This document shows, piece by piece, positions 44,550 through 55,813 of a DNA stretch of 64,000 nt. A model generated the notes under the pieces. The model did not search any database. It saw nothing but the letters and a program-made list of their open reading frames with translations, and was not told the origin of the DNA. Position 1 is the first letter of the stretch. Every line of letters begins with the position of its first letter. The position numbers and the translations under genes were made by a program. This DNA comes from Panacagrimonas sp. (lineage in GTDB: Bacteria > Pseudomonadota > Gammaproteobacteria > Nevskiales > Nevskiaceae): NCBI RefSeq assembly GCF_020697055.1, contig NZ_JAJFBP010000007.1:1-64000 (forward strand), read 5' to 3'.

Positions 44550-44652
44550 GCCTGCTGGGCGTAAAGCGCGCCATATGGAAAAATTCAGTCGCGCTTCAGT
44601 GTCACGACCCGATGCTGGCGCCGCGTTTTACGGACATTCCAGGGAGATCACC

Positions 44653-44958
44653 ATGAAGAAGTACTTGTTTGCGGCCGCGCTCGTGCTGCCGATGTCAGCG
44701 TTTGCCGCGGATGGGGGAGCCGTTCTGGGCGGTGCGATCGGCGGTGGCGCCGGTGCGGCCGTGGGTTCGCACATCGGCGGCACGCAGGGCGCGATCATCG
44801 GCGGCGCCATCGGCGGCGCGGCGGGTGCGGCGGTTGGATCGGACGATGATGACAAGGGCCGCACCAAGGTCATTCACCATCATCACGACGATCATCATCA
44901 CCATGACCATCCGCCGGGCAAGGCCAAGGGCCACTACAAGCGCAAGCATCGCGATTGA
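44653..44958 (+). CDS. Exported glycine-zipper His-rich protein, copy A
   Basis: This 101-residue protein has a Sec signal (YLFAAALVLPMSAFA). Two Gly-zipper stretches (LGGAIGGGAGAAVGSHIGG, IGGAIGGAAGAAVGSDDDD) follow. The His/Asp tail is HHHHDDHHHHDHPPGKAKGH. It shares overall plan and the PPGKAKGH tail with the protein at 45549; the two flank the ferritin-like gene. The His cluster could bind Fe, Ni or Zn. GGGAGATCACC precedes the ATG. Confidence 0.85.
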   Translation: MKKYLFAAALVLPMSAFAADGGAVLGGAIGGGAGAAVGSHIGGTQGAIIGGAIGGAAGAAVGSDDDDKGRTKVIHHHHDDHHHHDHPPGKAKGHYKRKHRD

Positions 44959-44983
44959 TCATCGGCGACGTCGCGATGGATTA

Positions 44984-45007
44984 GAAGGCGCCCCGCGGGG
45001 CGCCTTC
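44984..45007. terminator. Bidirectional terminator between copy A and the ferritin-like gene
   Basis: GAAGGCGCCCCGCGGGGCGCCTTC is a fully self-complementary stretch, here stated as two 12-nt halves meeting at CG, and CTTCGTTT follows. It lies between convergent stop codons. Confidence 0.75.
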
Positions 45008-45020
45008 TTCGTTTCCGGGT

Positions 45021-45344
45021 TCAGCCCTTCTGCTTCTCGCCGGTGTCCTGCTCCTCGATCTCGGTGATGTCGCCTTCCGTGAAGAGGTAGGTGCGCATGT
45101 GCTTGTCGAACACCGGGCTGACGCGCCGCAGGTACTCGAGCCCCATGATCGCGTGCTCGACTTCCTCGTCGCGGTTGTGCTCGAGGATGCGGCGAAGCTG
45201 AGCGTCCTGCGTTGCACCCGCTCGCTGGTTGTACCAGTCGACGGCTTCCAGCTCTTCCTGGACCGATTTCACTGCGCGCGAAAAATTGCGCGCCGCCTCG
45301 CTCATCTTGTCGTAGTCCTCGTGCCACTCCGCGCTTGTCGCCAC
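45021..45344 (-). CDS. Encapsulated-ferritin-like (EncFtn) protein without targeting peptide
   Basis: EncFtn proteins form ring-like decamers that oxidise Fe(II) inside encapsulin shells. The 107-residue sequence contains the diagnostic SVQEELEAVDWYNQR and LEHNRDEEVEHAIMGLEYL. The ferroxidase residues E31, E61 and H64 correspond to Rhodospirillum rubrum E32, E62 and H65. HMRTYLFTEGDITEIEE follows. The protein ends with EKQKG and lacks the C-terminal encapsulin-loading peptide; no shell gene is near. I chose GTG 45344 because GGAG lies 6 nt upstream. It is flanked by two His-rich exported proteins on the other strand. Confidence 0.85.
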   Translation of the reverse strand: MATSAEWHEDYDKMSEAARNFSRAVKSVQEELEAVDWYNQRAGATQDAQLRRILEHNRDEEVEHAIMGLEYLRRVSPVFDKHMRTYLFTEGDITEIEEQDTGEKQKG

Positions 45345-45548
45345 GTGATGCTCCCGTCCAGGGCCCGGTGCCGACCACCGGGGCGTCGGCCAGCAGCACG
45401 ACGCGTTCCCGGGTGTCGAGGGAATATCCGGTTGAGTCGGCGCCCCTTGGCCAAGCGCTTCAGACCGGCGTCAGCAGTTCCCCACGAGGTTCAGGGTCGC
45501 TTCAGTGAACTCCCCCATCGTGGAACCGTCACGAATGCGGAGATGGTC

Positions 45549-45866
45549 ATGCGTAAGTTCATTCTTGTTGCTGCTCTGGTGCTTCCCGCGGTGTCGTTCG
45601 CGGCGGACGACAGCGCGGTCATTGGCGGTGCGGTAGGCGGTGCGGCGGGTGCCGGCGTCGGCTCGCACATGGGCGGGACCAGCGGTGCGGTCATTGGCGG
45701 TGCGCTTGGCGGCGCCGCGGGTGCCGCGGTCGGCTCGGAGCACGGAGACGACGACAACGATCGCAATCGTCGCCGTCACCGCGACGCGCACGATCACGAC
45801 GACGACGGTCACCACCATCATCCGCCGGGCAAGGCCAAGGGTCACCACAAGCACCACGATCACTGA
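45549..45866 (+). CDS. Exported glycine-zipper His-rich protein, copy B
   Basis: This 105-residue protein has a signal peptide FILVAALVLPAVSFA. The glycine zippers are IGGAVGGAAGAGVGSHMGG and IGGALGGAAGAAVGS. The tail is rich in Asp, Arg and His (HDHDDDGHHHHPPGKAKGHH). It is clearly paralogous to the 44653 protein. ATG 45549 has GGAG at 6 nt; an in-frame ATG at 45543 overlaps that site. A terminator follows. Confidence 0.85.
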   Translation: MRKFILVAALVLPAVSFAADDSAVIGGAVGGAAGAGVGSHMGGTSGAVIGGALGGAAGAAVGSEHGDDDNDRNRRRHRDAHDHDDDGHHHHPPGKAKGHHKHHDH

Positions 45867-45882
45867 TCGATCGGTAGAAACG

Positions 45883-45908
45883 ACGAGGCCCGCTTGCGCG
45901 GGCCTCGT
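45883..45908. terminator. Bidirectional terminator before acnA
   Basis: ACGAGGCCCGC and GCGGGCCTCGT form an 11-bp perfect stem with a TTGC loop between the convergent copy B and acnA genes. Confidence 0.8.
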
Positions 45909-45924
45909 TGCATCAGGCGGGGGA

Positions 45925-48582
<2,658 letters not shown>

Positions 48583-48691
48583 GGCTGGAGACTCCCGGGA
48601 GGGTACGAGGGCTGACGACTGGGGGGACGCGCCGCGTTGCGCGGGGGCGCAATTATAGCGGCGCGGCCGTGCCCGGTTGCCGGGGGCCGCT

Positions 48692-49210
48692 TCATACGGG
48701 GACGGAAAGCACCTTTTGATAGGCGTTCCAGACCTCGTCTCCGAAGCACACGAACTGCACCGGTTCGATTCCCGAAGCCCCGGACCGGAGCGCCGCGCGG
48801 GTCTCGTGCACGGCGATACGCGTTGCGTCCATCACCGGGTAGCCGTACACGCCGCAACTGATCGCGGGGAAGGCGATCGTCTTGACACCGTTCTCGGTCG
48901 CCAGGCGCAGGCAATTGCGATAGCAGGCGGCCAACAGGTCCGCCTCGCCGTGGCTGCCGCCCCGCCACACCGGGCCGACCGTGTGGATCACGTGGCGCGC
49001 AGGCAAACCGAATCCCGGCGTGATGCGCGCCTCGCCGGTCGGGCAACCCCCGAGCGTGCGGCAATGGGCCAGCAGTCCGGCTCCCGCGGCGCGATGGATC
49101 GCGCCGTCCACGCCGCCGCCGCCGAGCAGCGATTCGTTGGCTGCGTTGACGATGGCATCGACGGCCAGCCGGGTGATGTCGGCGCGGACGGCTTCGAGCG
49201 TGACGGCCAC
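48692..49210 (-). CDS. Macrodomain protein (O-acetyl-ADP-ribose deacetylase-like)
   Basis: This 172-residue ADP-ribose-binding macrodomain has [40 protein letters not shown] and [12 protein letters not shown], the classical YmdB/MacroD pattern with Asn and Asp active-site residues. It removes acetyl or ADP-ribosyl groups from nucleotides or proteins. The gene is 6 bp after the DUF6918-like gene and downstream of it on the same strand. Confidence 0.93.
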   Translation of the reverse strand: MAVTLEAVRADITRLAVDAIVNAANESLLGGGGVDGAIHRAAGAGLLAHCRTLGGCPTGEARITPGFGLPARHVIHTVGPVWRGGSHGEADLLAACYRNCLRLATENGVKTIAFPAISCGVYGYPVMDATRIAVHETRAALRSGASGIEPVQFVCFGDEVWNAYQKVLSVPV

Positions 49211-49215
49211 GGGCC

Positions 49216-49662
49216 TCAGTCCGCCATGTGCATCGACAGCACGCGCCCAAGGCCGGGAAGGGCGCTTCGCACTTCGTCCTCGGCGCTGCCGCGCAGACGG
49301 CGGTACGCGGATCGGAGCGCGGCGTTGGCGCTGGCCCGGGCGTGCCGATCGGTGACGCCGATCAGCGCATCGACCGCCTCGACGGGGTGTTCGTCCAGGA
49401 ACTGGCTAAAATCCATGCGTTTGGAATCCAGAAAACGCTGGTACAGGGGGCCCAGGGCGGCGGCGAATTCGGGCAGCAGCGCACCGACCGCACGTTCCAG
49501 GGCACGCGGCTTGAGGGCTTCGAGCATCGCCAGGCCCGCACCGAGCGCGATCCGGCGGATCGGACCGCGGCTCGCGACCTGGGCCTCGATGAGGCGAACG
49601 CAGTCGGCAACCAGTTTCTCGCGGCGATCGGGCGCCAGCAGCGTCGATTCGAGCGGGGTCAT
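49216..49662 (-). CDS. Conserved hypothetical protein (DUF6918-like)
   Basis: This 148-residue helical protein has [38 protein letters not shown] and [20 protein letters not shown], a pattern I associate with DUF6918. The function is unknown. It is co-transcribed with the macrodomain gene and begins 12 bp from the divergent AarF-type kinase gene; their transcription-translation signals must overlap. Confidence 0.6.
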   Translation of the reverse strand: MTPLESTLLAPDRREKLVADCVRLIEAQVASRGPIRRIALGAGLAMLEALKPRALERAVGALLPEFAAALGPLYQRFLDSKRMDFSQFLDEHPVEAVDALIGVTDRHARASANAALRSAYRRLRGSAEDEVRSALPGLGRVLSMHMAD

Positions 49663-49674
49663 GACGAGGTTTCA

Positions 49675-51063
49675 GTGGATCGCGACGACAAGAAGAATGT
49701 CACCCGGCCGCATCTGGCGCACCTCAAGACGGGCTCGCTGGAGCGAAACATCGCGCTGACCAAGCTCGGCATCGGCGCCGGCGGCAAGATCGTCGCCCAC
49801 TCGATCGCCAATTTCTTCCGCGGCGAGATCTCGCGCGACCAGGCCGATCGCGATTTCTATCGCCGCCAGGCCGAAGTACTGCGCGACGAACTCGGCCAGC
49901 TCAAGGGCAGCGTGATGAAGGCCGGCCAGATGCTCTCGCTCTACGGCCAGTATTTCCTGCCCGAGGAAGCCGTGACGGTGCTGTCGCAGTTGCAGGACGA
50001 CACGCCCGCCGTCGACTGGCGCGTGGTCGGTCCGGTGCTCGAGCGTGCGCTGGGCCGTGCGCGGCTATCGGAGCTCGAGGTGGACCAGGTGCCGCTGGCC
50101 GCGGCGTCGCTGGGCCAGGCGCATCGCGCACGACGCAAGCGCGACGGGCTCGAACTGGTGGTCAAGATCCAGTATCCCGGCGTGGCCGATGCGATCGAGA
50201 GCGACATCCGCACGCTGTCGCGCCTGATCACGATGACGCGCCTGGCGCCCAAGGGCCTGGATCTCAATCCGATCTTCGCCGAGCTGCGCGAGATGCTGCA
50301 CCGTGAAGTGGACTACGCCGCCGAACGCAGTTTCACCGAGTCGTTCGCCAACAAGCTCAAGGACGATCCACGGTTCGTCGTCCCGCGCGTGCTGACCGAG
50401 TACTCCAGCGACCAGGTGCTGACCACGACCTACGAGCACGGATATCACGTCAAGGACGAGAAGGTGCAGAGCCTGTCGCTGGAGCGGCGCAGCGCGCTGG
50501 GCCGCGCATTCGTGCAGCTGTTCGTGACCGAGCTGTTCCGCTGGAACATGGTCCAGACCGATCCGCATTTCGGCAACTATCGCATCCGTCCGGAAGCGGA
50601 CGGCAACGATCGCATCGTGCTGCTCGACTTCGGCGCGACCCGCATCTTCGGGCGCGGCTTCGTCGAGAACTACGCGAGCATCGTGCGCGGCGGCGTCGAT
50701 CTGGATCGCGAGCAGATCGTGCGCGGCGCGGTCGGCATCGGCCTGATGAGCGCGGATTTCCCCAGGTCGGTGCTCGATGCGTTCTGCGCCATGTGCGAGA
50801 TGATCACCGAGCCGTTCGCGGGCAACGAGCCGGGACGCGTGCCGGCCAACCTGCTCAACGAGCGCGGCGAGTACCGCTGGGGCGACAGCGACCTGCCGAT
50901 GCGCGCCGGCCAGCTCGCCGCCAAGAACGCGTTCTCGCGCTACTTCCGCGTGCCGCCACGCGAGATCGTGTTCCTGCATCGGCGACTGTCGGGCGTGTTC
51001 ATCATGCTCGCGACGCTGCACGCCGAACTCGACGCACGGCCGCTGCTGCTCGAGGCGCTCTGA
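49675..51063 (+). CDS. ABC1/AarF (UbiB-like) atypical kinase
   Basis: This 462-residue protein of the ABC1/ADCK family has KGSVMKAGQMLSLYGQ (KxGQ motif), the Ala-rich loop PLAAASLGQAHRA, VVKIQYPGV (ATP Lys), MVQTDPHFGNY and IVLLDFGATR (DFG). Members support ubiquinone and other lipid metabolism by ATPase or kinase activity. No C-terminal UbiB membrane helices are visible, so it is an ADCK-type rather than UbiB itself. GTG 49675 has GACGAGG upstream. Confidence 0.88.
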   Translation: MDRDDKKNVTRPHLAHLKTGSLERNIALTKLGIGAGGKIVAHSIANFFRGEISRDQADRDFYRRQAEVLRDELGQLKGSVMKAGQMLSLYGQYFLPEEAVTVLSQLQDDTPAVDWRVVGPVLERALGRARLSELEVDQVPLAAASLGQAHRARRKRDGLELVVKIQYPGVADAIESDIRTLSRLITMTRLAPKGLDLNPIFAELREMLHREVDYAAERSFTESFANKLKDDPRFVVPRVLTEYSSDQVLTTTYEHGYHVKDEKVQSLSLERRSALGRAFVQLFVTELFRWNMVQTDPHFGNYRIRPEADGNDRIVLLDFGATRIFGRGFVENYASIVRGGVDLDREQIVRGAVGIGLMSADFPRSVLDAFCAMCEMITEPFAGNEPGRVPANLLNERGEYRWGDSDLPMRAGQLAAKNAFSRYFRVPPREIVFLHRRLSGVFIMLATLHAELDARPLLLEAL

Positions 51064-51082
51064 TTTCCCGCGATCGTCGGTC

Positions 51083-51298
51083 TCAGGCCGACGACGGTGG
51101 ATCCCCGATTTCCGGCGACGGCGTCGCCTCGCGACGCAGCTGATCGAGACGGTGCTGCGATTCGATTTCCAGCGCCGCGTCGCGTTCCTTCTGTGCATTG
51201 GTGCGACCGAAACGCACGCGATTCTCGGCGGCCCGCGCGGCGGCGTCCGCACGCGCCTTCTTCTTGCGAAACTTGTTGAGATTGACGATCTCGGCCAT
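51083..51298 (-). CDS. DUF4169 family protein
   Basis: This 71-residue protein begins MAEIVNLNKFRKKKARADA and continues NRVRFGRTNAQKERD, the complete DUF4169 signature. It is basic and helical, with unknown function. It is convergent with the AarF gene and 67 bp from the start of the EamA gene on the other strand. Confidence 0.87.
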   Translation of the reverse strand: MAEIVNLNKFRKKKARADAAARAAENRVRFGRTNAQKERDAALEIESQHRLDQLRREATPSPEIGDPPSSA

Positions 51299-51365
51299 GT
51301 GCCTTCACGGAGCGTTGCAGGCCGGCACCGTAAGATGCGCGGCCCCTGCGTCGCAACCGTCCCCC

Positions 51366-52247
51366 ATGACCGTCGATCCGACCCGTGCCGTCTCGTCGCC
51401 TTCCGATGCGCTCGGCGGGATCGGATTCGTGCTGCTGTGGAGCACCGGCTACGTCGCCGCAGTGTTCGCGTTGCAGGGTACCGGCGCCTACACGCTGGCC
51501 GTGCTGCGCTTCCTGGGCACCGCGGCGATCATCGGCGCCTGGGTGATGTTCGTGCGCCTGCCCCGTGCCCGCACCGCAGCGCTGGTGCACGCGGCGATCG
51601 GCGGCGTGCTGCTGCAGTCGGGTTTCTTCGGATTCACCTACGCCGGATTGCGCGCCGGCGTGCCGCCCGCCGCGGCGGGCCTGATCGCGGGACTGATGCC
51701 GCTGACCACCGCGCTGGGCGCGCGTGTGCTGCTCGGCGAGCGCATGGGTCGCAGCGCGACGATCGGCCTGCTGCTGGGGCTGGCCGGCGTGCTGCTCGTG
51801 GTGGTGCCGGACCTGCGCGCGCCCGAGACGCGCATCGGCTATCTGTTCGTGATCCTCGCGCTGATGTCGCTGAGCCTGGGCACGATCTACCAGAAGCGGC
51901 ACGCGGGCGAGCTCGATGCGCGCGTGGCGCTGATCGCGCAGGTCCTCGCCGCCGCGGCGGTGGTGCTGCCGTTCGCGCTCGTGCTCGAAGGCATCGACAT
52001 CCATCTCACGTCGCGTTCCATCGGCGGAATGGCCTGGGTGATCGTGGTGAACTCCTGCGCCGGTCTGCTGCTGTACCTGTGGCTGCTCAAGCGCGGCGCG
52101 GCAGGACGCGTGGCCAGCGTGTTCTTCCTGGTGCCACCGGTGACGGCGGTGCTCACCGCGGTGTTCTTCGGCGCGCGTTTCACCGCGCCGGACGCCGCGG
52201 GCTTCGCGCTCACCGCCGCGGGCGTCTGGCTGGGTCAGCGCGGCTGA
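51366..52247 (+). CDS. EamA/DMT-superfamily transporter
   Basis: This 293-residue inner-membrane protein has ten hydrophobic helices in two EamA repeats (for example GIGFVLLWSTGYVAAVFALQ, PAAAGLIAGLMPLTTALGAR and VASVFFLVPPVTAVLTAVFF). It exports an unknown metabolite; amino acids are a common guess. It overlaps the convergent GST gene by 13 bp. Confidence 0.9.
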   Translation: MTVDPTRAVSSPSDALGGIGFVLLWSTGYVAAVFALQGTGAYTLAVLRFLGTAAIIGAWVMFVRLPRARTAALVHAAIGGVLLQSGFFGFTYAGLRAGVPPAAAGLIAGLMPLTTALGARVLLGERMGRSATIGLLLGLAGVLLVVVPDLRAPETRIGYLFVILALMSLSLGTIYQKRHAGELDARVALIAQVLAAAAVVLPFALVLEGIDIHLTSRSIGGMAWVIVVNSCAGLLLYLWLLKRGAAGRVASVFFLVPPVTAVLTAVFFGARFTAPDAAGFALTAAGVWLGQRG

Positions 52248-52927
52248 GCACGGTGCTCGAACAGGTGCCGGCGGCCTTCCTCGTCGTATTGGGCAATGCG
52301 TAGTTCCCTGCCCAGCTCGCACCCGCGCTGCACCGCCGGTCGCGCCTTGAGCTGCTCGTACCAGCGCCGCACGTTCGGATAGTCGTGGAGCGCAACCTGC
52401 TGCGATCTGTAGGTGCGGATCCACGGAAAACACGCCATGTCGGCGATCGAGTAGTCGCCAGCGACGAACGCACCGGTCTTGCCCAGTTGCGTGTCGAGCA
52501 CGCCGTACAGGCGTCGCGCCTCGCGCCCGTAGCGCTCGATGGCGTAGGGCACCTTCTGGCTCGCGTAGAGCACGAAGTGGCCGTTCTGTCCGAGCATCGG
52601 TCCGAGCCCGCCCATCTGCCACATCAGCCATTCGAGAACGGCCTTGCGCTCGCGCAGGTCCGTCGGCAGGAAGCAACCGGTTTTCTCCGCAAGGTAGACC
52701 AGAATCGCGCCGGTCTCGAACACGCTCACCGGCTCGCCGCCGCCGGGCGGTGCGTGGTCGACGATCGCGGGCATGCGGTTGTTGGGACTGATGGCGAGGA
52801 AATCCGGCGTGAACTGCTCGCCGCGCGCGATGTTGACCGGGACCATCCGGTAGGGGAGGCCGCATTCCTCGAGCATGATCGAGATCTTCCAGCCGTTGGG
52901 CGTGGGCCAGTAATGCAGGTCGATCAC
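52235..52927 (-). CDS. Glutathione S-transferase (YghU/nu-class-like)
   Basis: This 230-residue GST has LHYWPTPNGWKISIMLEECG and ISPNNRMPAIVDH. VFETGAILVYLAEKTG and WQMGGLGPMLGQNGHF are characteristic of the nu class (YfcG/YghU/Ure2p-like). These use two glutathiones for disulfide reduction or peroxide detoxification. A second similar gene lies at 54520. It is divergent from the TetR gene. Confidence 0.92.
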   Translation of the reverse strand: MIDLHYWPTPNGWKISIMLEECGLPYRMVPVNIARGEQFTPDFLAISPNNRMPAIVDHAPPGGGEPVSVFETGAILVYLAEKTGCFLPTDLRERKAVLEWLMWQMGGLGPMLGQNGHFVLYASQKVPYAIERYGREARRLYGVLDTQLGKTGAFVAGDYSIADMACFPWIRTYRSQQVALHDYPNVRRWYEQLKARPAVQRGCELGRELRIAQYDEEGRRHLFEHRAQPR

Positions 52928-53031
52928 GTCGGGTCCTCCGGGTCGGGAGGCGCAAGCGTAGCGGGATCGCCCCCGCTTGACGTGTCGGCCGGGAGGATCG
53001 AATCTGGACCGATCAGTCCGGAATGAGTGCG

Positions 53032-53613
53032 ATGCCCCGAACCCGCGGTTTCGACGAGCAGCAGGCGCTGGAAGGCGCGATGCAGCTGTTCTGGCACCAG
53101 GGCTACGGTGCGGCCTCGCTCGACCGGCTGCTCGACGCCACCGATCTGAGCAAGAGCAGCTTCTACGAGACGTTCGGCAACAAGCGCGACCTGCTGCTGG
53201 CGACGCTGGAGCGCTACCAGGCGAACTTCATCGAACTCCTGGTCGAACCGCTGCGACGACCCGGCGCCGGACGTGCCGAGATCATCGAGGTCTTTGGACG
53301 CGTGGTGGCGCATGCGCTGGGTCCACGCGGGCCGCGCGGCTGCTTCGTCAACAACTGCCTGGTCGAGATGGCACCGCACGACGCCGCGGTGCGCGATGCC
53401 GCGCGGGCCGTGCGCGATCACCTCGAGGACGCGTTCGTCGCGGCGGTCGCATCCGGACAGAAGAACGGCAGCATCGGATCGCGCGAGAAGCCGCGCGCCC
53501 TGGGCCGTTTCCTGATCAACACCGTGTCCGGCATCAACGTTGCCGCGAAATGGCGGCCCGGGAAGCCGGCGCTGGACGACATCGTGCGCGTCGCCCTGCG
53601 CACGCTCGATTGA
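53032..53613 (+). CDS. TetR-family regulator
   Basis: This 193-residue regulator has FDEQQALEGAMQLFWHQGYG, SLDRLLDATDLSKSSFYETF (HTH) and GCFVNNCLVEMAPHD, with several Cys in the ligand domain. The ATG at 53032 has GGA-type Shine-Dalgarno DNA 9 nt upstream; ATG 53023 is an alternative. It is followed at 17 bp by the membrane-bound redoxin gene. Redox sensing by the Cys residues is possible but unproven. Confidence 0.87.
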   Translation: MPRTRGFDEQQALEGAMQLFWHQGYGAASLDRLLDATDLSKSSFYETFGNKRDLLLATLERYQANFIELLVEPLRRPGAGRAEIIEVFGRVVAHALGPRGPRGCFVNNCLVEMAPHDAAVRDAARAVRDHLEDAFVAAVASGQKNGSIGSREKPRALGRFLINTVSGINVAAKWRPGKPALDDIVRVALRTLD

Positions 53614-53630
53614 AAGCAGAGGAAACCGCG

Positions 53631-54473
53631 ATGCTCAAGTCACTCTATGTCTCGGCGTTCATCGCGGCCGGCGTCGGCGGGCTCGTCGTTTCGGTCCTGC
53701 ACGTCGTCGACGAAGGCCTCACGTCGCCGTGGATCGGAACGGCGCTCGCCTGCCTGGGACCGGTCGGCTTCTTCGCCCGCGCCTACGCGGCGCCGATCGC
53801 GCGCACCTCGGCCAACATGCCGCTGATGCTGATCACCGGCGCCGCGGGCACGGTGCTCGCATCCGTGCTGGGCGCCTCGATGCTGTCCGCACCGGTTGCG
53901 GTGGCCGCCGGCGTCGGCGTGCTCGGATCGGCGCTCTACCTGTTCTGGTACTCGCGCTTCTCGGCGCCCGCGCGCGTGGTGCTCAAGACCGGCGAGATGC
54001 TGCCGGACTTCGAGCTGGCCGAAGGCGGATCGATTGTGCGCAGCCGCGATGTCACGGCCCAGGCCGCACTGTGGATCTTCTATCGCGGAAACTGGTGCCC
54101 GCTGTGCATGGCGCAGATCCGCGAGGTCGCGGCGCAGTACCGCGAACTGGCCGCGCGTGGCGTGCAGGTGTTCATCATCAGCCCGCAGCCCGAGTCGCAC
54201 ACCGCGTCGCTGGCACGCAAGTTCGACGTGCCGATGCGCTTCATGACCGACGCGGGCAACGCCGCGGCCCGCACGCTCGGCATCCTCGAGGAGAACGGCC
54301 TGCCGGCCGGCATGCAGGCGCTCGGCTACGGCTCGGACGTGCCGCGCCCGACCGTCTTCATCACCGCGGCCGGCGGGCGCCTGATCTATTGCGACCTGAG
54401 CGAGAACTACCGCGTGCGACCCGAGCCGGCCGAGTTCCTGGCCGTGCTGGATCGCCCGGGCGCAACCGCCTGA
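53631..54473 (+). CDS. Membrane-anchored redoxin (AhpC/TSA-like)
   Basis: This 280-residue protein has four N-terminal hydrophobic helices (residues about 5-115), then a thioredoxin-fold domain with [20 protein letters not shown] (CxxC). A cis-Pro segment ([13 protein letters not shown]) follows. The redox domain is probably cytosolic or periplasmic depending on helix number. It is co-transcribed with the TetR gene before it and followed after 46 bp by the GST gene, forming a thiol-stress group. Confidence 0.82.
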   Translation: MLKSLYVSAFIAAGVGGLVVSVLHVVDEGLTSPWIGTALACLGPVGFFARAYAAPIARTSANMPLMLITGAAGTVLASVLGASMLSAPVAVAAGVGVLGSALYLFWYSRFSAPARVVLKTGEMLPDFELAEGGSIVRSRDVTAQAALWIFYRGNWCPLCMAQIREVAAQYRELAARGVQVFIISPQPESHTASLARKFDVPMRFMTDAGNAAARTLGILEENGLPAGMQALGYGSDVPRPTVFITAAGGRLIYCDLSENYRVRPEPAEFLAVLDRPGATA

Positions 54474-54519
54474 ACCGCGGCGACGCCGTCAACCGAACGA
54501 ACCAACCGGAGTGCACCCG

Positions 54520-55197
54520 ATGATCGATCTCTACACCTCCGCCACGCCCAATGGCTGGAAGGCGTCCATCGTGCTCGAGGAGCTCGGCGTGCCGTACACG
54601 GTGCATCCGATCTCGCTGTCCAAGCAGGAACAGAAGCGGCCGGAGTACCTGAGGATCAATCCGAACGGCCGCATCCCCACGATCGTGGATCGCGACAACG
54701 GCGACTTCGCGGTGTTCGAATCGGGCGCGATCATGATCTACCTCGCAGAGAAATTCGGCCGCCTGATGCCCGGCGATGTGAAGGGTCGCTCGCGCGTGAT
54801 CCAGTGGGTGATGTTCCAGATGGGCGGCGTCGGCCCGATGCAGGGTCAGGCGAACGTGTTCTTCCGCTACGCACCGGAGAAAATCCCCTACGCCATCGAG
54901 CGCTACCAGACCGAGACGCGCCGCCTCTACACCGTGCTCGACACGCGCCTGGCCGACAACGAATACCTCGCCGGCGACTATTCCATCGCGGACATCGCCA
55001 ACTGGTCGTGGGTGTCGCTGTATTCCTGGGCCGGCGTGTCGATCGACGGGCTGCCGAACCTGCAGCGCTGGCTCAAGGTCGTGGGTGATCGCCCGGCCGT
55101 GCAGCGCGGCATCGTCGTGCCCGAACCGATCCAGCTCGGCGACAGCGTCACGAAAATGGCGCAGTCGATCCTCGGGGCCGGAGACAAGAACGACTGA
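54520..55197 (+). CDS. Glutathione S-transferase (nu-class-like), second copy
   Basis: This 225-residue GST has [37 protein letters not shown] and [36 protein letters not shown] and [14 protein letters not shown] follow. It is closer to YfcG than the 52235 copy. The ATG at 54520 has GGAG upstream; the GTG at 54511 is inside that site. It is a disulfide-bond oxidoreductase in characterised relatives. Confidence 0.92.
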   Translation: MIDLYTSATPNGWKASIVLEELGVPYTVHPISLSKQEQKRPEYLRINPNGRIPTIVDRDNGDFAVFESGAIMIYLAEKFGRLMPGDVKGRSRVIQWVMFQMGGVGPMQGQANVFFRYAPEKIPYAIERYQTETRRLYTVLDTRLADNEYLAGDYSIADIANWSWVSLYSWAGVSIDGLPNLQRWLKVVGDRPAVQRGIVVPEPIQLGDSVTKMAQSILGAGDKND

Positions 55198-55217
55198 TCG
55201 CGCCACACTGGCGCGCG

Positions 55218-55808
55218 ATGGAGCAGACGCTCGACATTCCGATCTTCCCGCTGAACACCGTCCTGTTTCCGGGCGGACGTCTGCCGCTGCGCATCTTCGA
55301 GGTGCGCTACGTGGACATGACCAAGGCCTGCATCCGCGACGACGGCGTCTTCGGCGTGTGCCAGATCCTCGACGGCAAGGAGGTCGGCGCACCCGCGGTG
55401 TCGGCGCCGCTGGGCTGCACCGCGCGCATCCGCGAATGGGAGGTGCCGACGCCCGGCCTCTTCAACCTGGTCTGCGGCGGCGAGCGGGTGTTCCGCATCC
55501 TCGAGCAGCGCGTGCAGCCCGACGGCCTGATCCGCGCCGAGGTGATCCTGGAGGAGCCGCGCGAGCCGCGCGTGCTGCCGCCCTCGCACAAGATGCTCGG
55601 CAGCATGCTGGGCGAAATCCTCAAGAAGATCGGCGTGCAGCACTTCGAACAGCCGGCACGGCTCGAGGACGCGCAGTGGGTCGGCTATCGACTGGCGGAG
55701 ATCCTGCCGCTGTCGCGCGATCAGAAGCTGCAGCTGCTGCAGGAACGCGATCCATGGGTCGTGCTCGAACAGATCCAGCAGGCCGTGCTCGACCTTCCCG
55801 ATTCCTGA
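55218..55808 (+). CDS. LON substrate-binding (N-terminal) domain protein
   Basis: This 196-residue protein consists of the Lon N-terminal domain alone: LDIPIFPLNTVLFPGGRLPL, RIFEVRYVDMTKACI, FNLVCGGERVFRILEQ and ILPLSRDQKLQLLQERDP. The AAA+ and protease domains are absent, as is normal for this stand-alone group. The function is unknown, possibly substrate recruitment. It lies 20 bp after the GST gene. Confidence 0.9.
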   Translation: MEQTLDIPIFPLNTVLFPGGRLPLRIFEVRYVDMTKACIRDDGVFGVCQILDGKEVGAPAVSAPLGCTARIREWEVPTPGLFNLVCGGERVFRILEQRVQPDGLIRAEVILEEPREPRVLPPSHKMLGSMLGEILKKIGVQHFEQPARLEDAQWVGYRLAEILPLSRDQKLQLLQERDPWVVLEQIQQAVLDLPDS

Positions 55809-55813
55809 AGACG

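Noticed and set aside
44959..45399. An alternative frame over the ferritin-like gene that might hide an encapsulin-loading peptide
   Set aside because: No GSL-type loading motif appears in any frame downstream of the EncFtn stop; the bases there form the terminator.
52235..55197. Two nu-class GST genes as a recent tandem duplication
   Set aside because: They share class motifs but differ at most positions and are in opposite orientation with two unrelated genes between them.
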